Shown: piece after piece, positions 55,202 through 64,000 of the stretch
How positions within the stretch are numbered: the first letter of the stretch is position 1
Layout of the letters: each line of letters begins with the position of its first letter
Assembly (NCBI GenBank): GCA_034401795.1
Contig: CM067373.1
Coordinates: 41,423,781-41,487,780 of the forward strand
Direction of reading: 5' to 3'
Source: Chaetoderma sp. LZ-2023a
Lineage: Eukaryota > Mollusca > Caudofoveata > Chaetodermatida > Chaetodermatidae
Length of the DNA stretch: 64,000 bases
Notes under the pieces: model-generated
What the model was told of the DNA's origin: nothing
Seen by the model: only the letters and a program-made list of their open reading frames with translations
Database searches by the model: none
Made by a program: the position numbers and the translations under genes

Positions 55202-56094
55202 ATCTTCTCTTACATGTCTCCTTTTCCGGACAGTCAAGCCCTGGTGGTGGATGCTCTGTCTCGGTAGTGGACAGGAATGTTCACCTATGCCTTCTCTCTA
55301 ACGATTTTGATTCAGTTAGTCTTGAAGAAGGTCAAGGTTCAGGTTTGCGAAATTCTTCTGATAGCTCCCTTTTGGCCAAAGAGGATTTGTTTTTTAGACC
55401 TTCTAGATTTTCTGGTAGATTTCCCTCTTCTTCTTCCAGTATCCCAGGATCTTCTATCTCAAGAAAGAGGTCTTTGTGTGCATCCAAATCCAATAAATTT
55501 TAGTCTGTGTGTCTTGAGAATCTCGAGTCTGAGGTCCTCAAGAATAAGGTTTCTTCTGATCTCAGGAAATTATTGACTCTGCCAGAAGGGCATTTTGTTT
55601 TCATTTCTGACTTGTTTTGTTTTCAGACCCGTGGACTTTACAAGGGTCGACTTAAAAATTTTGGTGAATGATGTTCAGACCAAGGTTTCCTGCCCGATTC
55701 TGTTTCTATACCCAAAGTATTAGATTTTTTATCTTATCTGTTTGATTATTTTCATTTGTCAGTTATTACTGTCAGGGAGTATAGATTTTCTCTGGTGTCA
55801 TCCCTTCCTTGTCTTCTGTATGCTGATGTCAAGGATACTAAGACTCTTAATAGTTTTATTAGAGATCTAAGTAATATTCGTCCTCCGATTGCTAAGCCTT
55901 TACCTTCCTGGAGTTTGGCTTTGGTTCTTCAAGTTTTGGCAGGTCACCATTTTGAACCTATTTCTTCTACCAGTATTAAGTTTTGTTTTGTTTTTAACTG
56001 TCAAAGCTGTTTTTTCTTGTTGCTACAGCCTCTGCTAGAAGGTGTTCAAGAGATTCATACTCTTTCTGCTGAAAAGGAGAGATTTATAGTTTCA
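55202..56094 (+). pseudogene. Older DIRS element, RT/methyltransferase end and tyrosine recombinase, truncated
   Basis: The frame starts IFSYMSPFPD, the direct continuation of the codons ending at 48106. It goes on with IAPFWPKRICFLDLLDFLV, collinear with IAPYWPSRAWFTDLLDLLV in the young copy. Downstream, with frameshifts, are recombinase blocks YKGRLKNFGE, ITVREYRFSLVSSLPCL, LSNIRPPIAKPLPSWSLALV, LQVLAGHHFEPISSTSIK and IHTLSAEKERFIVSG. The similarity stops abruptly at 56094 before the catalytic HxxR, exactly where the duplicated block begins. Protein-level similarity to the young copy is moderate, so the two are different DIRS families. Confidence 0.85.
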
Positions 56095-56945
56095 GGAGCC
56101 ACTTCCGCTCAGCTCAAATTTTCTTGGCTTTTGCGTGGGCCCGATTACGTTGATGGATTAGTCATTGATTTTTTTGGTGATCCAGGAAAGTTGATGTTTA
56201 TTGCCTTTCACAAGCTTTGTTGATATGTTACTGTCAGCTATCTTGATAAGGCCAGATTTGAAGAAGGTCAAGTTTTCTTCGACTGATTTTTGGGTTGGTA
56301 GGCATGTGTAGAAGTGTTCTTCCAATTTGGAGAGATCTTGTCTTATTTGCTCCCAATTTGCCGTATTGTACATGGAGATCTTTCGGTCTTGTTTCTTATT
56401 GATCTTGGCTTTAATTTCAAGGTCTGCTATTATCAGCTGGTCATGGCCACTTCGTCCTGGTCCAGTAACACACTTATTAAACATACCAGGTCTATTAGTG
56501 AAGCACAGGTCCAAGGTATTTTGCCGCCGTGTGGGGTCATGTACCATCTGGCCAAAGCAGGAAGGTTTGCGCTATATCAAGCAGTTCGTTGCGGAGGGCT
56601 ACATCTTTTGAACCTGATTTGATACTAGAGTCAGTCCAGCAGATGCCTGGAAGGTTAAAGTCGCCTCGCAGGATTATTTTGGCGTTTTGATTTTTTGTGC
56701 AGATTGTTTCAAGTGAGTCTCTGAGTTCATGTAAGGAACCGATGGATGATGTGGGTTTCCTATAATATAATCCTACATATAGAGAAGCTTCACCATGCTT
56801 AAGGAATTCTGCCTACACTAAATTCACATTTGTACTGAGAGGCCTCTTGAATTTCAGTCGCATTAATGACATTTTTGCAGTGATGCAGACACCTCCTTTC
56901 CGTTGGTTGATTTGGTCAGTTCTAAATACATACTTTATAGATCAT
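56095..56945 (-). pseudogene. LINE-B second copy (endonuclease part only)
   Basis: Matches 38305-39155, including WQNTLDLCFTNRPGMFNKCV and SGHDQLIIADLEIK. The RT part present below 38305 in the first copy is absent here. It is replaced by the old DIRS recombinase. Confidence 0.85.
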
Positions 56946-56989
56946 GTGCCAATAAAATAGTCTGATTCTGATTCTGTTTTCCTGACTGA

Positions 56990-59303
56990 AGGGCTAGCAT
57001 CAAGCGTGTTCCATGATCCAGGTCTTTGCATCCGTCAAAGCAGCGCATAACTCGTCAAAGAGGGACGCATCAGCTTATCATTGATGGTGAAATATGCACT
57101 GATGATGCTGGCATCTTGAGCGGATTTAAGAACCATTTTGGTTCACTCGCCATCCCTCTGGTGGACTAATCCTTCCATGAAGAGCACAAGAAGATTGTGG
57201 AACTTGATGTCCAGATAATTGAAGATGTGTGTAGCAATCATACTACTGGGACAGAATGTAAATCAGTAACTGAACCAGAGATCCAAAAGATCATTGCAGG
57301 ATTTAAGAATAACAAATCAGCAGACCCGCATGGGCTAACACCAGCACACTTAAAGCATGCACCAACTGTGGTAACACATCATCTCGTAAAGCTAATAAAC
57401 TATATAATCAGTACATACTACATTCCATCTGATATGAAGCAAGGAATCTTAACTCCAGTATTAAAGAAGGGTAAGGATGATAAACAGCCTAGCAACTACC
57501 AAGGAATAACAGTCCTTTCAATTGTAGGCAAGATCTTGGAAAAAGTAATTTTACAACAGAACACAACAGCATGATAATGTTCAGTCAAAGCTGCAAAGAG
57601 GTTTCACTGAAAGATCATCATCAGTAAACACAGCACTTATTATTTCAGAAGTGATCAATGAAGCTAAAGACAATCATCAGCAGCTCAGTATGGTAACCTT
57701 AGATGCTTGCAAAGCATTTGATGTAGTGTGGCATGCGTCCTTACTCCGAAAGATCTGCAACATTGGAATTGAAGGATCATTATGGCGATCCATCAAAGAG
57801 ATATATACTGATGCTCAGTCTTCCGTCAAGATGAATTGAACCCTCTCAGACCCATTTGTGATATGCCAAGGAGTATGCCAATGTGGAATTCTCTCAACAA
57901 TCTATTACAAACTCTTCAATAACAACCTTCTCAAAATAATTGAAGATGTGAATATTGGTGCTAAAATTGGGAACATTAACTGCAGTGCACCAACATGTGC
58001 AGATGACATAGCCCTATTAGCTCAGGACACCGATCACCTACAGGAGCTCCTAAACATAGTTCATAAATACACACTTCAAGTGCATTACACTATAAACCCT
58101 GGGAAAAGCGAACTAAATCTGCTCCAGTTATTTATCTAGGACACAGACAGATCCTTGAATCTAAATGTGAAACTCACTTAGGTATAGAACGGTCAACAAA
58201 TGGGAAAGGCAATGTAGAAAAACGCATTCAAGCAACAAGAAGAACAGTCTATTCGCTGATGGGAGCTGAACTTCATGGAAATGGGGGACCTTCCCCGTTA
58301 ACTTCAGCGCATATATGGAAAATCTACTGTCTTCCACGATTACTGTTTGATCTAGAGGCCATTCAGATGACAAAGGCTGAGATTAGTGCATTGGAACTAT
58401 TCCAACTGCCAATTCTTAAACAATTACAGTCCCTTCCAAAGAATACTACATCATCAGCAGCACTATGCCTACTAGAAATAAGACCCATCCAAGCAGAGCT
58501 AGACTCCAGAAAACTAAAACTACTAGGAAACATCCTCAGAAATGACGATACTGTAGAATTCCAGATGGCAGCCAGACAACTTGCTGTAAAGAATATTAAG
58601 AGCAATAGTTGGTTTATGAAATGCTAAGAAATGCTTCATAAGTATCAGCTCCCAAGTGTCTACCAACCAATTAACAGCATGCTTGCAAAGTTAGCGTGGA
58701 AGGTGCAAGTATGCCTAGAGAAGTACATCAACTGTGCTGTACACAACGTCTGGAAAGAAGGCTTTGTCATGAAGACATCAACAAAATACTTAAAATGTCA
58801 ATGTATGCACTGCAAACAACGTTCACCAGTGTTGGAACTCACTTGACAACACAACCAGGGATGTTAGACGGGCAGTAAAAAAGGCAAAGATTCTGACTGG
58901 CTCATACATCTTGCAAGCAATTCGGGCCCGTTTCAATCAATATGTTGTCTCTGACAAGTGTTTACTTTGCCATTCCGCACCTGAGGACAGGAATCACTTC
59001 ATTACAATATGTACAACATTGGAGGAGTCAAGAAAACCATATTTGAAGAGTATTCTCACCACCATGTACCTAGAAAATCACCCAGTCATCATCAACACGT
59101 TATTAGCTGATCCCGAAAATACAACTCAGCTGATACTTGATCATACAATGATGATATCCAGATTGAACATTAAGCTGTCTCCAGCAAATTCTCTCAAAAT
59201 TGTGAAAACTACACGTTTTCTCTGCTATGCCATGCACCTCAAACGTGCACACTTGATTGAGGCAATTGTGTCTGTATAAATACCTCAATGAACACTAATT
59301 AAA
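56990..59303 (+). pseudogene. LINE-C second copy
   Basis: Same domains as 39200-41515, including APTCADDIALLAQ and the CLLCHSAPEDRNHF knuckle. Private lesions: a 2-base loss near 57560 that ends the first frame at 57574, and a TGA replacing AGA near 57837. From about 58100 to 59280 it is almost base-identical to the first copy. Confidence 0.78.
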
Positions 59304-59886
59304 TAAAACACAATCTAAATTTACCTATTCTTTATGTTACTAACATAACTTTCTTATTAATGTGTGAATGAAAAACTCTGCAATCAATTTGACGTTAATT
59401 AATTTAATCCTACTCAGTCAGAGTAAATTTTGTGTATTCGTGTATTTAAGACTTTGTGTTATATAGACATTTTGAAGAACCGTTCGTACCCTACTGTATT
59501 GTATGTCGTAATTTCCTCCTGTATATGGGAGCACCGACCAGACTGACAGCGTCACTGCTCAGTGAGGTTCCTGGTCACATATCCGCACCCCTTGTGGTGT
59601 TTCTACAATTATTTGTGACATATTTACAGACAGTCTAGACAGTGAACCAGGGAGCCACCGACAGCGTCGCTGACAGCTATGACGTAGGTTGGTTAGAGCA
59701 GGCTGCCAACTATGCCGCACAGTGGAGTCCAGTCTGCTCACATCAGTACCATCTGCCTTTTTAGATAGGCGTCTTACAGGCTTCAGTTATGGCATCTTGG
59801 ATATACTGATGACAGGGCTGACATCTGACATCTACTATTTACACTATCAGAGCGTATTCATGACTGAGCTCCCGATGCAGGGCCTG

Positions 59887-60060
59887 ACACTCAGCGTGAG
59901 TTCTTTTACGTCCACCATGGCACAGACACCACACGAGTCCGACGGCTTTACGTCCCCTCCGAGGGACGTGTCATGTGATTGACGTATCGAATGGCGCAGG
60001 TTTTTACACCTTGATCACATGCCTGAACGGGGAATCAAAACCGGGATTTCAGCTAGAGCA
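59887..60060 (+). repeat. ACGTCCC hairpin repeat, second copy
   Basis: The same perfect hairpin ACGTCCC CTCCGA GGGACGT, at about 59950-59969, as at 42163-42182, and the same downstream block apart from single-base changes. Confidence 0.4.
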
Positions 60061-62635
60061 GTGCAGGCAGTCAGAAAGTGATGAAGGTCCTCGGGTTCAC
60101 CATTACATAGTAGGCGGGTTGCATTAACAGTGTAGCGGCTAAACTTAGCTGTGTTCAGCTGAAGAATGTAACATCCTGTCAGTAGCTGTAGTCATACTGC
60201 AAGTAGGCGTATATCATAAGGTGATGTAGTAACAGAGTCAACTGCTGGATGTGCAGAGCAGAAATTAATTGGATAGTGCTGGACGTACTCCAATGAGGGA
60301 TACAGCTGCAGTTGCGAGTTGAGATTCGCAGACCATTGTTTGTGCATGTTGGTTCTGATAGTGGTCTTCCAGGCACATTTTCCTGGTGGGCTGTCCATGA
60401 GTTCATAGATGGATGGCAGCTCATACCTTGCCAATATCCTGCTTATGTCTGCAAACCAGCTCTCCTGGTCAAAGCCTCTCATAACACTGTCTTACAGCTA
60501 CTTCGAATAGAAGCATTTCCTGGTTTCGGCAGATATTTCTGGTCATGATGAGCTTCAACATATGTATACGAGCCTCAACTGGTATGGTGCTGAATAGGAT
60601 ATAAGGTGATGGGTACGCAGTCCTGTGTGGAAGGCCAAATATTTGAAGTAGTAGTTTGTGGTAGAAATTGTCTACCAGATTAATTTCTGTCTTGTTAAGG
60701 ATGAGAATGTCCAAACCGTGGAGTAGTACAGGAAGGACATATATCTCAATCAGGTGCATACTGGCATTTGGTGTTATCCCATTGATGCTGTGGAGTCCCA
60801 CGTCCATGAGAGAGTAAGCTGCTCGTCTTGCCTTTTTTATGTTTTCATCAATGGTGGGCCGTGCACTAGCAATCTGATCACTCCTTTGGATTCCCAGATG
60901 GGGAGCACAGCCTGGTGCTGATACCAGTTCTCCATTTAGAGTAAATGCTGGCTTCTGTTTACAGTTTGATAGGACGTCACATTTCACTGGCTGCAGTTCA
61001 TAGAATCTGTAGGTGCGGTAATAGCTTGATGTGTCTATCAAGTGCTGTAGCTGATATTCGCAGTTTGCTGATTAGTGCCTCCCTCTATTCCAGCAAGATC
61101 AAGGCTTGTGTGGTTTACTACATCGAAGGCTGACTTGGCATCAAGGAGAGCAACGTATGTATTATGGTTCTTGATTCGCGATTCAGAGGTAGCTGCCTGG
61201 AGCATCAGTGCGCTGTACATTGGCGATAACCCATATGTAAATTCAAACTGAAGAGGGTGTTGTGTTTTAAGTACTGTCTGTTGGATGCAGACTTTCAGAA
61301 GGTTAACGTTACTGTAACACCGCGATAGGATGTAGCTTGGTTAGGATTGCCTTTTTTCTTATAGACTGGTGTTAATTGGCCTACCTTGAAGATGTCTGGA
61401 ATGGTTTTAAGTTTGCCAATAGCATTCAAGATTAAGGTCAGCAGGTGCATGGTTACAATCCCACCTCCTTTTAGGTGTTCGGCTGATATGCCATCAGTAT
61501 CCGAGGCTTTGCCACTGTTTAATCGCTTGACTGCTTGCTCTCCTTCACAGTATGTGAATAGGATCATTTAATTTTCTCCTGCTGCAATGTCAGATAGCAC
61601 CAGTTCATCAAACTCCAGTTATGCTTTCCTATGGACATCAGCTGGGATATTTGGTAGGGTGGCAAGCTGTGAGAAATGTGAATACCATCCCTCTATGATG
61701 CGGTCTTTTGGGAATGTATCTACCTGGACTTTGAGTTCTGTAACTTTAGGTACTCTACAGCCTCGCTGTTTGCGGATTGGCCTAAAGAATAGTCTTCTAT
61801 CATTCCATCTGGCAAACAGTAGGGTTTGGATGTCAGCGTTACGCTTGTCCGCTACTGATCTTCTTTGTGCCTGGCGCAGTAGCCTTTTGGCTCTAGATCT
61901 TCGGGTTGAGGCTGGCTGGTTTTGGCTTGATGGTCTGTTACAGGTCTTCCAATTATGGAGAGCTATCTTACTTTCTGCGACAGCATCAGCAATTTCATTA
62001 TTCCATAGCCGGAAAGGCCTCTGGCGTTTTTGGATAATCTGCGGTGATGAGGCAGTAGCGGCTGCATGGAGAGTGTCATGGAGATTAGTGTATACAGTAC
62101 ATATGTCTAGCATATTCTTGATCTCAGGATTATATCTGTCCAATGCCTTTTGCAGGTACTCTTTATAGCCTTTGCTATGGACTTTGCTCCAGTTTACTTT
62201 CTGAGGGAGTGGCATTGCTGTCTGCATCAGTTTTATTCCCAGCGACTGAATTGGGATGTTAAGCGAGATTGAGAGAGGATAGTGATCAGAGCAGTTACTG
62301 GCCATTTCATGCTAATCTACCTCTACGTTTCTATGTGATGAGTGTTCTGGTAGTAGGAAATAATCTATAGTTGAGCTCCCAGCATTACTGGCATGTCTGA
62401 AGGTAGGTCCAGATGTTTTATACAATAGACCTTGATCTTGCAAGAAATCTCGCATCAGGCGGTGTCGCTTGAACTTCTCTCTGATGGTTAGATCACAATT
62501 AAGATCTCCTGCTATGAGTATATTATGTGAGACACAGTACTTTTGGGAGATTTCATATAGCTGATCTAGCGCTTCAGTAAAATGTCTATAGGGGTGAGCC
62601 CATCGAGGCTGGATTTCCACATACAGCTACATGCC
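59987..62635 (-). pseudogene. LINE-D second copy, lacking the RT catalytic segment
   Basis: Matches 42200-45080, with endonuclease (ILIAGDLNCDLTIREKFKRH), linker and RT start (LNSGKASDTDGISAEHLKGG). About 235 bases present at 43288-43526 in the first copy are missing at about 61068-61075, which removes the CADD box. In places it is better preserved: a continuous 228-codon frame covers 61619-62305, and a 190-codon frame covers 60469-61041. Confidence 0.78.
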
Positions 62636-63029
62636 GTTGAAAATGGCAGCTTCCATAACTGCATTATTTTATTTTTAATCTATTTCTAGTAATAATAATC
62701 AACTGTTATTCCCTTACAAATGGCAGCTCAAAATCAATCCAAGACAATAGTTTTAAGGCTATATCCAATAAGACTATCTGAAACAGGTATGGCTGTTTTC
62801 ATCCTTTTATTACCAGTTTTCGTGCGATCCTCTACTTGAAGCCAGTGAATCTGCATCACGATGACTGTGCTATATGATACACCACTTTAGAGCTAGAGAC
62901 TGAACTATCTTTTCAAAGTAATCAGGCAGAAAGGAGTGGACTAGCCTGAACCTGTCCACAAAGTTGTGCTGCATGCCATGCTTGATGCCCGTCCGCTATC
63001 TTTATAAGTTTATTCACTGCTATGGCACG

Positions 63030-63300
63030 TCAAAAGGACTACAATTGCCAATTTAGCCTACAGACAACTCATCGTTAATCGCCCAACTGACAAAACCTGG
63101 TTCTCCATGATCTCAACATTATTCTACAAATACAATCTCGGTAGCCCTCTGCAATTCATGGAGAATCCTGTAGATAAGAGCTCATGGAATTCGAGAATAC
63201 GTTCCAATGTCAACTCTGTATGGACAATTCAGTTGCAAGAAGAAGCTCACACAAAGAGCACACTAAGACACCTTCAGTCAATCAATCAATCAATCACATT
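63030..63300 (+). pseudogene. Small LINE C-terminal fragment, second copy
   Basis: Matches 45480-45750, including FYKYNLGSPLQFMENPVDKS and the (ATCA)n end, with only single-base differences. Confidence 0.5.
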
Positions 63301-63329
63301 CTATTTCTATAAGTAGGCTGCTACTAGCC

Positions 63330-64000
63330 TGTTATGACAGATTTTAAAAACAATAAAATTTCCTTATATGTCAGCATGATAGTAATCTGTGTTTATGTCG
63401 GCAGCATAATAGTCGTAATATACTGGTTGGGTAGCCCACAGTTTATCAAGTCTCCCCTCAAATGATGCTATTGTTGGTGCTTCTATTACATGGGATGGGA
63501 GGCTATTCCATATCATATGTTCACCACTCTATACTTAAGGAGTATTTTAGGATGTTTAAGCGGGCCGAGGTTTATACAATTTTAAACTATGCCCTCTGGT
63601 TATAGATTCTTGTCTTAGTTCAAGGAAATCGCATACATCTGGGTCATACTTTTTTGTTATTATTTTATAAGCTTCTATAATGTCGCCTCTTAATCTACGA
63701 TATGCAAGTGTTGGTATGTTAAGTTTTCTAAGCCTCATTTCATAATTTAGGTGTGACAATCCTGGAACAGTTTTTGATGCTCTGCGCTGGACATTTTCTA
63801 ACAAATCCATATGCTTTCTAAGATATGGACTCCAAACCTGGTTAGTGAGTTCTAGATGTGGTCTTACCAGTGATGTGTAAAGCGTTTTGAATGTTTTTAT
63901 ATCTAGAAATACGAATGTTCGTCTTATAACCCCCATTATGGAATTTGCTTTATTAACCTTATCTACTATGTGTTTCTCAAAAGACAGCTTACTATCAATA
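63330..64000 (-). pseudogene. LINE-E second copy, cut by window end
   Basis: Matches 45780-46453 (ENVQRRASKTVPGLSHLNYE; RRLRGDIIEAYKIITKKYD). A 3-base deletion near 63613 removes one residue relative to the first copy. Confidence 0.78.

Larger units (their letters stand above)
56095..64000 (+). repeat. Second copy of 38,305 - ~46,453 (direct duplication, continues past window)
   Basis: Same order, orientation and internal junctions as 38305-46453, at an offset of about 17,790 that falls to about 17,550 after a deletion near 61068. It contains the second copies of LINE-B, LINE-C, the hairpin repeat, LINE-D, the small fragment and LINE-E. GGAG is shared at the left junction (38305-38308 and 56095-56098, also expected in the old recombinase sequence). 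Confidence 0.95.

Overview
This is eukaryotic DNA, most likely from a marine invertebrate animal. There are no operons or ribosome-binding sites. The sequence is a dense patchwork of transposable-element families typical of animal genomes: Ty3/gypsy, DIRS, Tx1-type L1, CR1/L2-like LINEs, a second LINE clade ending in a Cys/His motif, PIF-Harbinger and Tc1/mariner. Long trinucleotide microsatellites lie between them. The species cannot be fixed from the sequence. No intact host gene was recognised; the only host-like coding trace is a decayed seven-transmembrane receptor pseudogene at 12.57-13.30 kb.

Layout. 1-3.65 kb: the 5' end of a minus-strand Ty3/gypsy-like element (gag remnant, primer-binding site, 2.26 kb LTR). 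4.18-5.83 kb: a Tc1/mariner element with perfect 24-bp inverted ends. 5.85-14 kb: AT-rich DNA with several copies of a ~620-bp repeat carrying a conserved hairpin, a degenerate ~180-bp tandem array, a SINE-like block and the receptor pseudogene. 15.66-16.34 kb: a very long (AGT)n tract with GGC/GGT-rich blocks. 16.7-19.2 kb: a PIF-Harbinger transposon with an apparently intact, one-intron nuclease gene convergent with a BESS-motif gene. 19.2-24.4 kb: a decayed Tx1-type LINE. 25.5-34 kb: nested CR1-like LINE pieces, one split by a solo LTR of the family seen at 1.4-3.65 kb. 34-37.4 kb: decayed gypsy gag-pol. 37.4-47.3 kb: five LINE pieces in both orientations.

48.1-55.2 kb holds the best-preserved retroelement, a DIRS retrotransposon. 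It has inverted terminal repeats, an internal complementary region that exactly joins the complements of both ends, an intact RT-RNase H-methyltransferase frame and an intact tyrosine recombinase frame. Its gag is broken by one frameshift and one stop. It lies inside the reverse transcriptase frame of an older DIRS copy (47.78-48.106 and 55.202-56.094 kb), and the host codons rejoin exactly with no target duplication.

From 56,095 to the window end the sequence repeats 38,305 to about 46,453 in the same order and orientation. This junction is best explained by a head-to-tail tandem duplication of a ~17.8 kb unit, 38,305-56,094. It may be a real duplication or a haplotype-merging assembly artefact. 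Identity between the copies varies along their length, and one copy has lost the catalytic region of a LINE reverse transcriptase.

The most noteworthy items are the DIRS-in-DIRS insertion with a complete set of DIRS termini, the 1,049-codon frame that stays open across the whole RT frame, the tandem duplication junction, and the intact Harbinger nuclease.
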